Assembly (NCBI GenBank): GCA_025200525.1
Contig: CM045758.1
Coordinates: 169,274,101 to 169,338,100, forward strand
Origin: Camellia lanceoleosa
Lineage: Eukaryota > Streptophyta > Magnoliopsida > Ericales > Theaceae
Direction of reading: 5' to 3'
DNA length: 64,000 bases
Positions 34,806 through 47,545 of the stretch are shown here, in pieces (position 1 is the stretch's first letter; each line of letters starts with the position of its first letter). The notes below the pieces were generated by a model. That model was given only the letters and a program-made list of their open reading frames with translations. It was not told the DNA's origin and ran no database searches. A program made the translations under genes and the position numbers.

Positions 34806-37136
34806 TAAGCGTAATCAATCTTAAATGGAACTTCTTCGAATGAACCGTACATATGATATCGTCTGGTTGCGCCAGCTTCAACTGAACCGTACGTACAATA
34901 TCGTGCTTGAATGAGAAAGAAACTTGATAGGTACAATGCAATACAACGCATGATGTTTAAGGAATGCAATAAACAAACAAAGCGGCATTTTTAAAACGCA
35001 CCTCATGGGGTGAGTGGTGATGAACCGCTCTACTCTGATAGGGATCTCCCCTTTATGTTCTTCGAACTCTGACCTTGCATTCTTCAAACTCTTTCCTTTA
35101 ACTCACAGTATAAAGGTTCTGAAATGCTGACAAGGATTCTTTACGTAGAACACTTTGGATGCCACTTTTCTTCTTGACCATATTCAAAATTTTCCCTATT
35201 CTCTAACGGGGTGGCATACTAGGTTGGTTCAGTATCCAGCATTGAGGTGCATACACGCTATCTAAACCTATGGGGCTTCTATACAGATTTCAAGCCGGGG
35301 ATACACCCCTAGGTATTAAACCAGACTTTAGTCTCGGAAATCCCAAACCTTTACGTTCTAGACATCAGCCATTCGAACTCTAGTTTCCATCGTCGCAGTT
35401 GGTCTCCTAGGAACTCATTGCAAACACAGCCAAGATGCCTCTGGCAGGGAATGGTACTTAGGGAGAGCACTTCTGATCGCCATTCTGGCTTTAAAGCAGG
35501 CTTGATCTTGAGCTTGAGGTAGAGGCACACTCATACTTCGGAGCATTGACAAGGCCTGAAAAGGTATACCCAAGATGCAATGACGGAACTTACTGAAGTT
35601 AAAACAAACTCAGATGCCCGACATTTTCCCTCTTTTCTTTTGCTTTGCAGTCTGGAACCCATATAGCTTTAGATAGGTCCTAATTTTACTGTTCTCACAT
35701 GACCTGGGTTAAACCCTGCAGTTTTATGAAAGAACAAATCCTGTTTTGCACAAATGTGGAGAATGGCACAGCACTCCGAGCACAAAACTATTTTATTCTT
35801 GAATTTGAAATTGAGAAACGAGTTCTTAACCGAGTATTGAGCCTACGACTGACCACAACAAAAACGACTTAACAACGGAAAACAAAGGTAAAACAACCTA
35901 AACACATCTATTGACACCCGAAATGACTCAAAACAAGAATCGAGACAAACAAAAACACAACAAAACACAAGACTCAAATGCGCACAGGGAGCCTGTTTCT
36001 TCGGGTATTGTTTCCCACCCTTTCTCATTTGTGATTCTCACATCACTCTAGTACTTAATCTCTATTTTCTAAAAAATCCTTTTCTCACTTTTTCTCTTAG
36101 TGCACATCTCTCCATTCTTCAATCTCTCTTCTTTTTTATCCCTCCCCTGGGCGGTTGATGAATAAACAGGAAATTGTGGGCTCGTGCCCCTAGTATTCTA
36201 CTAGATTCTCATCTTTTGCTCGCAGCTAGTGAGTTTCTCCCACAGAGGGGGTTGCGACCAGATGTGCAGTAGATTTGCCACTGACATCGATTAACGATGC
36301 CCTTAGCTTAGCTTGAATGTGATCAGACCTGTCCAAATGAGGGAGTGGAATATTTTGCTCCATTCCAATTTGTAGTCAACACTTGGCTTGATACCTCGCT
36401 GTTTGGAGGTCGAGAGAGCTTCCGGCCCTTTGCTGTTAGCTTGTGCCCTTTCCGGCAAGTATGGTGCCCCTTTTGGCAAGTATGGTGCCCTTTCTGGCAA
36501 GTATGTTGACAACGGGGAAAAGACAGATAACCTGACTCAACTGTATCCCTAGTTTATCATTTTGACCATTTTTTGTTTTGGCTTTCTACTAAAACAATTT
36601 TGATCAATATGAGAGTTTGATTAACATGCTTGTTCAATTTTCTGATTCAAAATCATGCAAGTCAGGCTATGAGTACTGAAAATTTTCCTTTTTTGGGTCC
36701 AAGAAATGGTCCAATTTTGGAAAAATGGAACAATTTTTTAGAAAATTAGTCAGCTTCATTAAAAATTCTTAAAAATTGTTTTTGCAAATGGCCATTACTC
36801 GACCAACACAGAATTTACTCTTGAAATGCACAGCCTTAGATTCAAAACAAAGGAAAATTTCCCCTTGTCTAAATGGCACCGCGCGGCAACGGAAAGTTGC
36901 CCTTTGTCTAAATGGCACCACAACGCACTGTAATCAGTCCTCAAAGTAACGATCACAATCGAACTCTCGGATACAGAGAAGATAAAGATGATCAGAACCA
37001 TTACATGGACACAGTCGATTTGGAAGTGTTTATGGCTGGACTTCAGAATGGAGTTGCCTATGTATCCCAAAGATGGGAATCAAGCCTGACGTAGTTCCAG
37101 GTTAGGGTGCACTCGGGTGTTGACACTCTCTTTTTG

Positions 37137-37315
37137 TGCTCTAACTTTTGCCAAGGCCGCCTTTCCGAGTTTTCAACCTTGCGAGCTCTGTTTTTTTATT
37201 TCATGTTATTTTTTTTTTTCATTTTTTGTTCATTTTCTTTTCTTTTTCTTTTTCTCTTGCTCTAACTTTTGCCTGGGTTGCCCTTATAGGTTTTCGGCCC
37301 AACGAGTCCCTCAAT
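37137..37315. repeat. Duplicated GCTCTAACTTTTGCC hairpin-like segment
   Basis: GCTCTAACTTTTGCC followed by a GGCCGCC...GTTTTC...GCGAG-type stretch occurs twice (37137 and about 37258), separated by a T-rich run. The same pair is in element B at about 54499 and 54636. Confidence 0.7.
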
Positions 37316-38419
37316 GGTAAAAGTTTAACTTGACCATGTTGAATGGTTTTGAGCTCTCGAAGCCATCTGAATCTAGGAGAATGGCTGCTGTTCGCTGATG
37401 ATGCAGGAGACCATCTAATCGGGGCTAAATTTGCCTCTAGTGTTGTGGATAGGAACTCGATTGTCCTTTAACAATAACTTTTCTTTTTCTAACTGCTAGA
37501 ATTTGGCTTTCTTGCCAGTCTTCATTGGTTTGCGAAAAAGACTCATCTTTGACTCTTCGAGCACATTTGACATTTTTTGCCCTTAGTTCAAGGGCTAATT
37601 TTGATCTAGCTTCGCAAGCTTCCTTTGATAACATCTAATCTTCTTGATCTGACTTTCTTGCCCCTAGTTCCAGGGTTTCTTCAAATCTGGCCTGGCGAGC
37701 CTCTTTTGATGTCATATGACCTTATTGCCCCTAATTCATGGACTGCTTCAAATCTGGCCATACAAACCACTGCTTTAAATCTGGCCATGCAAGCCCCATA
37801 TTGTGGTTGACCGTTGAACATTCTGAATCCACATTCAAGGTTTGAAAGAAAAAAAGGGGTTGAATCTTGAGGTTGAGAGCGATCCTATGCTACATAATCT
37901 CAAGAGCAATTCCACACAGGTTTTCGTAGGACCACGCAAAACATTTTTTTTGAAATCTTTTAAGAAAGCGACTAGTCGCTCGCGAAGACAATGTAGAACC
38001 AATCTGGATCAAGCCAGGATCCTTCTCAGTACTCACATTAACAAGCATGATCTCATTCATTAAGGGCTTAGCACGCCCCTCTTTCTCTCAATTGATCAAA
38101 TTTTGCGAATCCAGAGGAATTCCTCCCCCTTTGTTTTCATCACAGTGTTTGAAATGTTTTGAAAAACTTAGGTCAATGCAATGATTTCAAGACACAGAAA
38201 AGTAGGTGAAAAGCACTGCCGTTTCATTCAGATCTTCTGGCACAACTAGCTTCATGGCAGAAACAAACTCAAAAGAAAGAGTGAAAATCACTACTGTTTC
38301 ATTTAGATCTTTTGGCGCAACTGGCCCAATGGCAGAGACAGACGTAAAAGAAAGAGTGTAAAAGACACACAAAAACAAGAAAGTGATGTCCAAGTTTAAC
38401 ACACCCGAAATCACCCGAC

Positions 38420-40879
38420 TCTAACATAACAGGATTGACTCGATACAACAAGACAGACTCAAAATAACACAATAGAACTGACTCAATACCCAAGTCAAAA
38501 AGTAAAATAAATAGCAAGACTTTGCAGGACCTGGTACGACGATGACCTCGTTGTCAATCAGATCTTGTATTTCGCGGCGAAGACGAAAACACATGTCAGT
38601 GTCATGGCCGGCTTGTTGATGGAAGGCATAGCACTTGGCCGGATCATGGGAGGAAAGAAGTTTATTTGGTAATGGCCATGGCTCCAGGGGCTTCAGATGC
38701 CCCTTTTTGATCAGGACCTTCAGGGCTGCTGACAGAGACATGTACAGTAGGGTGAAGACCCTCTGGCCCTGAGGTGGGTATTTCGAGGCTTGTGAGGTTG
38801 TGTTGGATGTACCGGCGAAAGGGTCGGCAAGTGTTGACTGGGTTTGTTGATCTCTTCTGCGTGTAGGATTGGAGCTGAAAGGGGTGTTTCTAGTATGACA
38901 TCCCTTGTCCTGGCTTGCCTCTTGTTTTGAAATGCCCCGAACTTGAGTGACAAAGTGTCATCCACAGTTTTTGCAACCACTGCAAGCACTTGCTATTTGT
39001 TCAGTCCTTCGGCTTTCAAAGCCTCAACAACCCATAGAAGGTGTTCATGGGGACCAATGCCTGCCCTTACCTTGTTCTTTCCATTTGCATTCTCTTTGCC
39101 AAATGATTGGGTTGCTATATCAGAGCGGAGCCTAGTTGTTGCTAACATGCCACCACCCAGATCTGAGATGGCTTCAGGTTGGCTGTTTTCAATTGTAGCT
39201 TGCCCCAAGATTGAGGAGCCTTTTGGATTGACACTTCTGGCTTGTGATGTGGTCGATGATGGAGCCAAAACCCCAAAGGCTAAATTTGCCACAGTTCTCT
39301 AAAGATCTTCAATCATTCTCATCAGCTTAGAATTAGTGGGCTTATGGCTTTGAGATGATTGGGGTTCAGGCACATCAATCATACACAATTCCGTACTTTC
39401 TGGAATAAGCACCTCAGGCTTGGGTAGATGGGCTGGGGTGATGTATATGCTGGGGTCAAACAGGTTAGCCATTGTTTAGATAAAGTTTACCTGCCTAGGT
39501 GGAGGGTTTTGATTGATATTTGGTTTTTCTGGAGGTGCTATTACCTTGTTGTCAATGAGATCTTGAATCTCATGACGTAGTCTGATGCAAAAGTCGGTAT
39601 CATGACCTTGCTGTTGATGGAATGCATAGTATTTAGTCGAGTCATGCTTTGGAGGGAGAGGATTGGGTAAAGGCCGCTGTTCTAACGGTTTAAGATGTCT
39701 TTTCCTGAGTAGGACCCCTAGAGCTTTAGACAAAGGCATATAAAGTGGGGTGAAAGCCCTCTTGCCTCGGGGTAGATAGTTCAAAGTTTAGGGGTTTGGA
39801 TTGGACATAGCAACAAAAGGGGTGGCTGTCTTCGGAGTGGTGATGACTATTCCAACTTCAGAAGATCTTGTAGCTGCATCACCACTGGTGGTTGCATTCG
39901 AATTGCGTGTATAACCCTTCTTGGGTGATTCCCTTTCGTGGTCAATTAGACCTTGCTTCATAGCATCCTCAATCTGTACCCCAATTTCATGCAAGTCAAC
40001 AAAAGTGGGAAGGGGTAAGACGATCATTTTCTGCATGAGCTTGGGTTGAAGGTTGCGCACAACCATCCTTATCTGATCCTTTTCCAGTGGCCGAGTTGTC
40101 ATCATGGAGGCCTTAGCCCTCCATCGAGTGACAAAATCAGAAAAGCCCTCTTTCGGCTCTTGCCTGGTCGCCTCAAGATCACGATTCGTGACCTTGATTT
40201 GGGTGTTGTATGAATACTAGGCGATGAAGGCCTTGGCCATCTCTTCTCAACTCCTCTTTACTGAGTCCTCCAGCTTGGCATACCATATGGCCGCAATACC
40301 CAACAGGGTCTGACCGAAGAGTGAAAGCTTTTGCAATCTGGAGAGGCCCATTGGCCGTAGGATATCCGAGAACAACCGCAGATGTACCCTAGGATCTCTA
40401 GAACTGTCAAAAAGGTCTATATGTGACATCTTGAACCGGTCCGGCAATGTCACTGGTGAATCGGTGTAACCATCCTCTATGTCTAGAATAGAGTTAACTC
40501 CCTGGGCTCGTTTGAATAGCTTTTCAAGCTTACTCACTTTCAGCGTGGTTGGGTCCACCTTAAATTCAAACGGTGTATCCACTGGATTAGCAAGTGCTTT
40601 AGACAATTGAGGCGGGACTAGCCCCGTGGGGACGTCCGTATTCTCCTGGACATTTGCAGTTTTCCCAAGTGTTGGAACTCTAGATGGGGGTGGGGGTGGG
40701 GGTGGATGCGAAGCAGATGCTCCGGCTTGTTATGGTTTCTGCTGTTGTTAAAGCCTAGCAATCAGTTCTGCCTGTTGGGCTACAACCTCTGCCTGACAGG
40801 CAGTGACCTTCGCTTAACGAGCAACATCTCGCTGCATGGCCTGTATGGTCTCTTGGAGCTGACGTATCATCTCTTCCAT
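38420..40879 (-). pseudogene. gag: Element A gag with duplicated C-terminal zinc region, broken
   Basis: ATG at 40879 opens a coiled-coil start (MEEMIRQLQETIQAMQRDV), then a Pro-rich linker and the gag core (RFKMSHIDLFDSSRDPRVHLRLF, with a break-free core to 40250). One frame runs from 40879 to about 38760 with stops only, for example 40814-40816, 40748-40750, 40247-40249 and 39788-39790. Most look like CAA/CAG or TGG changed to stop. A zinc-knuckle-like end (YAFHQQQGHDTDFCIRLRHEIQDLID) lies at 39784-39476. After about 700 bp of further in-frame sequence, a second copy (CYAFHQQAGHDTDMC) follows in another frame at 38741-38500. No protease follows. Gag would package element RNA. Confidence 0.82.
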
Positions 40880-41740
40880 ACTTCTTGGCCGTTGGTCTAT
40901 CGAGCAGTGTATATTCTCTCTCGTGGTAGGAGCAATCTTAGCGTACGCAGGTGGGGTAGACAATGACCGTTGATCTAGTAATCATTTTGTACTAGTGACA
41001 CGTACTGGACCCCCTTTTTTGCTTTGCTTTGGCGCGAAGAAACAATCTTTGTCTTTTTTGAATCTCTGACCTAACAAAGTCTATCAGCACAAGTCCAATG
41101 TACCTGGGGGATATCGAAGCCTTCTGAAGCTATGGTTCCAAGACTACCTAGCAAAAAAGAAAACAGACAGCACCTCAGCCTGATTTCACCAAAACAGATA
41201 TGAGCGTAGTTGAATGACTGTGCTCTTTACTGAATTCTGCCCAAAATTCTGCCTGTAAACTGATACCCTCAGGCCGATACTCAAACTTGCAACTGATACA
41301 TATATCCCTGTAAAGACGCACTCTGATAGCACATATCAAGCAAGTGAGAGCCAAAACACCCCTATGGTGGGGTAGAGTTTTCCTGTCCTATTTTGTCAGG
41401 AGCTAGGGTTTCACTACGCACGCATGCGGTTTCAAACAACCTAATTCGGGTAAACAACTTGTCCTAGTTTGGAATGGTCTCTATGGCTTCCGATATGCAC
41501 TAGGTCGAATGGTCAAAAAGGGTGCATCGGCAAAAATCGAGGTTTGTTTTCCCATCATGGCAAAGCCCGTAACCGGTCAGACTTATGGCACGCTTTTCCA
41601 AGAAAGCCTCCGGCAAACCATTCAGGAATAACAGACGACAAACACTGTGACTTAAGCGCACCGATGCAAATGCAATGCAAAGAAACACATAAGCGTAGAT
41701 AAAATAACATATCATGATGTTCGAATCAAGTTCTCTAGAT
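40880..41740 (-). other. Leader of element A between primer site and gag
   Basis: About 860 bp without a recognisable gene. It is conserved with 57276-58188 of element B. Confidence 0.6.
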
Positions 41741-41757
41741 CCCCAGCAGAGTTGCCA
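41741..41757 (-). other. Primer-binding site of element A (tRNA-Arg type)
   Basis: The minus strand reads TGGCAACTCTGCTGGGG, next to the 5' LTR. It differs by one base from the element B site. The assignment to tRNA-Arg rests on its use in Ogre-type elements. Confidence 0.75.
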
Positions 41758-41762
41758 GAAAC

Positions 41763-44700
41763 TTTAGACCGCCTGAACTCGCTTCGCGCGCCCCCCTTTC
41801 GAAGAGGGCTCAAATTGTAGTTCTAGCTACTACAGTTCGGACTCCTGTCACGGTTCTGAATCTAATCTCACAAAGTGCAATGTAAGACTGATAAATTACC
41901 AAAGAGTCCAAATCCGGCAAATCGTTTTGGAAAATCAATTTTGAAACAAAAAGAGCCAAACATAGATTACTTTGCCAGATTTCAGAGTCGCCACCTAAAT
42001 ATTTTGTTTTTGAAAAATTTAGGAAATCCTGACTCGTGCCTAAGGCCACGTGTCTGTCATCACCAAAGTGCACCTCCACTCGCCCGATCAAAGATCGCCT
42101 ATACTAATATGATATGTTATTTTTGTAAACACATGTGTTCTTATTCCGGTTTATTAGCTAACATTACTATGTGATGTGCACAGCACACAAATATAGACTA
42201 AATCACTTAATTTGGAACAAAACATCTCATGCTTGTTTTTTTGAAAATGGTTTGAAAGTGCTACTCGCAAGTAGGTTAAGACGCGGATTTGCCACCCTCA
42301 AGTGGGCTTAGAAAACAACATGATTTTTTCACTCCGCAAAGTGGGCTTAAAACGCATATTTTGATGAATTGTTCCAATTCAAATAATGAAGCCTTCATCC
42401 ACAGGCATTTAGGCAGTTAAACACTTAAGCACGTAGTCTCATGGCAAGCATGTTGTCATGGCAACACTTATACGCATGAAAGAATGCTAAAGCATAAACA
42501 CTCATAGTGTACTCCAAGCCAAAATAGAAGCTAATTAGAAATCATGCATGATCCTAACTATACAAGATGACTAACGCAACACATGCAAAAATGCAACTAA
42601 AATAGGATAGGCTATCTAAGATGGCATATGAATGCTACACTTGATAACACGTATTCAAGTAAGTGTATTGAAATACAATGCAGTTTGAATGATACGCTGA
42701 GCCTGGTGCATGCAAGACAAAATGAATGATGCATTCATGCAAACATGAGTATGATAATTGTAACATGCCCTAAAACTAACCATCAAAAGCTGGTAAATAA
42801 AAGGGAGAAAGACGTGGGGTTGGAAGACATTCACACACACACACGCACACTTATTACAGTATTTGTCCTCTTGACGGAGGGTCCGAATAATAAGCTAACT
42901 AGCTACGCTAATTAAACTAATTATTACAAAAAAAAATCGATTAATTAAGCACATTAACTAATTAAGTACAACATCGACGAATTAGCTAACTAAGTAAAGC
43001 AGCCAAATCAGTTAAAAGAGGTCCTCGGGGCGAGGGGTGCATGCATGCTCGATCGCCTCGCTCGGAAATCCATTGCTATGCCCAGAATTGCCTTTGTTTG
43101 CATTTGATTTTATCTCTTAAAAGTGCACTAACTTCCAGATTGCTTTTGCTCCAACATGGGGACCTCTTGGTGGGCTGCCGACTAGAAAAGGGGGCTGTAG
43201 ACCAGAAAAAGTGGTCGGTCGACCACCCCTACTGGTCCGCCGACCAGTTAATTTGCCAAGCTCCAGTTTTGCTGCAACAGAGAACAACAAGGGGCATAGC
43301 AGTGTATTTGCAAGATATGTGTGCACAACCACCCTTCCTATCATTTCTCAAGCTCAAGGGAGTGCGGTACTTGACTCTTGGGCCACCAATCGAGCATCGC
43401 AACGCACAATGGCCGAGAAGCCAAGTTTGCACAAGTCAATGTCAATGAATGCACAAATAACACATAAGGGCCTCCACCTCTATCATGCTTGATCAAGAGA
43501 GTCGGCGACCAAGAAATGCTACATGTTTCATCATTTTAAGTATGAAACGTGTGACATTCCTCGTGTTTGGATTAACCTCCAATCTAAACACATGCAACGC
43601 AAACAATATAATCAACCTTCAATGCTAAAGTGACATGCGCAAGACTCTATCATGTAAGTAATGCATGCGTGGCATGTTTAAAAGCTAAGGCATCAAAGCT
43701 AATGAAACATATTACACATGAGGCATACACTATCAATCTCAAATGGTCAAACCAACCCCGAACAGAGGTTCAACATGCCAAAACAGCGACTGAAATATGT
43801 TAAGATCAAGGCATATAACATAAGGAGAACATGCTCATTTGATGACTCATTAACAATGCACAAAGACACAACTCTCAAAAGCTCTCAAGGAATGAAAGAA
43901 GTGAGAACATGACACACGTACATGCTCTGAAATAACATGCTAAACGATGCCCAAACATGCAACCGTCACAAATATAGCATAGTAGGGTGCTCAAAACTCA
44001 AGACTAACTAAGGTACTTGCACCATAGCCATATCAAGCAAGCCCCAAAGGGCTAAAATGACTCAAAATAGTCCCAAGGCAGGTCAAAACAATGCCAAAAC
44101 ATGCATGGAGTAGAGCTAACACATGTTAGAATAGGAGGCATAAAGCATGACGCATGCAAGGCCAATGAGTGGGATTACACTACACATACCAAAACCAAGC
44201 ATGAGGTGACTTCACCAATAAAAATTAGAGTTGTAACATGGTAAAATAACACCAAAAACATGCTGAGATTGTAACCCCAAAAGCTTAGGCAAGCATGCAT
44301 ACATATTGGCTCATAAGTGAAGCATAAGGCTCAATCCTCAAACACAACAAAGGGATGGTAATTGCAAGAATATGGCAGAGGTATATGGTGTGAAATAACA
44401 TGCCAAATGATGCCATGTCATGCAAAAAGCTCAAATATGACATGCTAGAGGTCTTAAAGCTTAAAGCTAGCAAAGTCAAATGTACTATAGCTATGCAAAA
44501 GCCAAGCGTGCATGACCAAGACCACTCAAATCAGACCTAAAGCATGTTAAATCAAATCCAAAAATGTACTGGAGTAAAGCATACACATGCTAGATCAATA
44601 GGCCAAAACACCAAACAAGCTAGGCTAGTGAACAAGCTTGCACTAAAAGTGCATAAACCATGCAAGAGGTGACCTTGTCGACCAAAATCAGAGCTAAGGC

Positions 44701-46093
44701 ATGCCAAAATATGAGTAAAAGCATGCTGGAGTGGAGCCAAAAACATGCTAAAATGGTGGTCCAAACCATAGAGCATGTTAGGCTAACTAAGAGGATTGCA
44801 CTACAAGTACATGAAATATGTAAGAAGCAACCAAACTAACCCAAAATAGAGTTATATCATGTTAGAATAAGGCCTAAAACATGCTAAGATAGAGCCTTAT
44901 GAAGGTAGAAAAGCATGCCAAAGTGTTAATCCAACAACACATGCAAACAAAACACAAGAGGGGGGGACCACCCCCATCCATTTTGGGTCTCAAAACCCAC
45001 TTTCCACCACTGAAATTCCTCTGGAATTCCGTGGTTAAAAGGCCAAAACAAGATGGTTTGAAAGGCCTTAAGAGATAGAACAAAGCAAAGGAAAATAAGC
45101 CACCAAAGGGGGTAAACCACCCCTAACTCAAACAAAGCCTCAAACAAACATTTCAAACACTTAAAAACAAGAGTTTTTGCAGTTGAAAGTAAGGCCTAAA
45201 AGAGCATGCAAGGATGGCCGAATACTTAAGCAAAACAAGGCTTAAAAAGGGTAACTACTTACCCTTGAAGAACAACTTCAAAACCAGCCACTTCTGAGGC
45301 AAAACCAAGCCAAAATCACTCAAATGCAACCTCCAAGAACCTCAGCTCAAGAGTGAAGGTGTTTCATTAGGTGCTTTAGTGCAAAAGTGTGAAGAAAACT
45401 CACTTTAAGGCACAAACTAGTACAAATATAGAGAGAGAAATGGAGAAATATATATATATATATAGATATGTTTAGCCCTAATCAAAATTCTGAACCTTGA
45501 ACAAGGGGGAGGAAGCTCCCCTTATATAGAATTTCATGCCTCAAGCTTGTTAGACAAGCTAGAGGCTTGGTGCAATCTCTCTAGACACATGTATGGAGGA
45601 TGCCTTCTGTGCCCAACAGCTGGCACAACTGGCAAGGAAAATATCTGCAGAAAGGTCGCGCGACCAGTTAAAGTGGTTTCCCGACCACCCCCCCTAGTCG
45701 ACCGACCACCTCAAGTGGTCTACAGGGGAGAAAACTGGTCGGCAAGGGAGAAAAGGGGTCTACAAAGAGAGGATAATGTGGTGGCATGCTGCTGATCACC
45801 TTAGGTGGTCTACAGACCACCCATCCTAGCTAACCGACCACCAAAAGTGGTCTATAGGGAAGAAAACTGGCTAGCAGGAGAGAAAAGTGGTCTACACCTC
45901 TACTTCTTCCTCCAGGCAAAAGGGGGCACCAAGGTTTGGCTTAAAACATGCACAAAACCAAGAGAGCTTAAAGACTCTGGGGCAAGGCGCGCAGCCGAAA
46001 ACCTCGGGGACTCCAAATGAGCGCGAACATGCGCAATCATCGAGCACTCAAACGATGACGTCCAAGTCTTTAGGACGGTAAAAAATGGGGTGT
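41763..46093 (-). repeat. Element A right (5') LTR, interrupted 5 bp from its outer end
   Basis: 4331 bp here plus the last 5 bp (CTACA) at 62831-62835. It is very close to the left LTR: in 31020-31260 versus 43252-43490 I saw about one difference. Deletions relative to the left copy include a stretch near 42070 and one near 42930. TATA box at 45522-45528; motif arrays at 43170-43255 and 45650-45900. Confidence 0.92.
46089..46093. other. Target-site duplication of element B, left (GGTGT)
   Basis: GGTGT before B at 46089-46093 is repeated after B at 62826-62830. Confidence 0.9.
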
Positions 46094-47454
46094 TGTAGAC
46101 GCGCTCGAACGTCTCGGGGCTCCGCGCACGAAAAATCTAGTGTGAAATCCCGTTTTGTTCATTTGGGCTTACTACTACAGTTCGGACTCAAAGTCACGGT
46201 TCTGAATTTGATCCCGCAAAGTGCAATGCAAGTTCGATAAATCACCAAAGAGTCCAAATTTGGCAAATCGTTTTGGAAAAATGATTTTATAAAGAAGTGT
46301 CAAACATGGACTGCTTTGCCAGATACCGAGTCGCCACCTAAATATTTTATTTTGGGGGAATTTAGGAAACCCTGACTCGTGCCTAAGGCCACGTGTCCAT
46401 CATCACCAAAGTTGCCTCGGCTCGGGAACTTGGGTATGATTGGGGAAGGTCATGCAATAAGCACCCCTGCTCGCCCGATCAAAGATCGGCCACTACTAAC
46501 ATGATATCTTGTTTTTGGAAACACATGTGTTCTTATTCCGGTTATTAAACCTAGAATTACTATGTGATGCGCACATCATACAAGTATAGACTAGATCGCC
46601 TAATTTAGAACAAAGCATTGCATACTTGTTTGTTTTGAAAAACGGTTTGAAGTTTGCTACTCGCAAGTAGGCTAAAACAATGATTTGATGAATTGTTCAA
46701 ATGCAAGCAATCCGACCTTCACCCATAGGCATTCAGGCAGTTATATCACATAAGCAGTTAGCCTCATGGCAAGCATGCTATCGTGGCAACATTCACACTC
46801 ATGTGGTATGCTAAAGCATAAAAGCTTACCTAGTACTCCGAGTCAAAACAAGAGCTAGTTAGTAATCAATGTATGATCCTAGTTCATGTTAAGATGGCTA
46901 ATGCAACACATGCGAAGATGCAACTAGAAATAGGCTCGGCTATTCTAAGATGGCATATAAGATGCGGATGCAAAACATGCATAGCATAAGGATGCTAATT
47001 GAAACATGACCTAAAATTAACCATCGAAAGCGGTAAGTAAAAGGGAGAAAGAAATGGGGGTTGGAAGACATGCACACACGCATGCACACTTATTACAAAG
47101 TTCGCCCTCTCGACGGAGGGTCCGAATGAATACGCTAAGCTAGCTATGCTAAGCTAATCAACTAATCTAATAATCTAATTAGACTAATTGTTACACAACC
47201 AAATTGAATAATTAGCTACAATTAATTATTACAACAACTAACTAATTAACAAATTAATTAATTATTATAAAACTTAAGCTAGTTAACAAATAAGGAAAAC
47301 AGTAAACAATGCTGTTCCAGCTCTGGTTGAGGGAGAAGAGGATGCATGCTCGGTTGCCGTCCTGAAAAGCTCTCCGGTTGCTCTTTAGAGGCTCTATCTG
47401 CAGGGTGTCCTCAATGAAATCCTGCTGAATCTTACCAAAACCAGCCTGGGGAAT

Positions 47455-47545
47455 ACACCAGTGGCCTGCCGGCCATGGGGAGCCACTGCCGACTATCTGC
47501 CGGCCAAGAATGAAGGTCTGCGGGCCATCTGCAAGGCATTGCTGG
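47455..47545. repeat. CTGCCGGCCA motif cluster, downstream part of LTR B
   Basis: Repeated GGCCTGCCGGCC, CTGCCGGCCAAGAATG and CATCTGC-type phrases, the B counterpart of the A cluster at 30920-31020. Confidence 0.75.

Larger units (their letters stand above)
33884..38419 (-). other. Non-coding 3' region of element A
   Basis: Where pol would lie there is no RT, protease, RNase H or integrase signature. It holds tandem repeats (34335-34810), a long block conserved with element B (about 35000-38100), and a 2-copy repeat of roughly 75 bp at about 38207-38357. Confidence 0.75.

Noticed and set aside
34508..34941. Periodic repeats considered as CRISPR-like
   Set aside because: The repeats are contiguous without unique spacers and lie in a plant retrotransposon 3' region.
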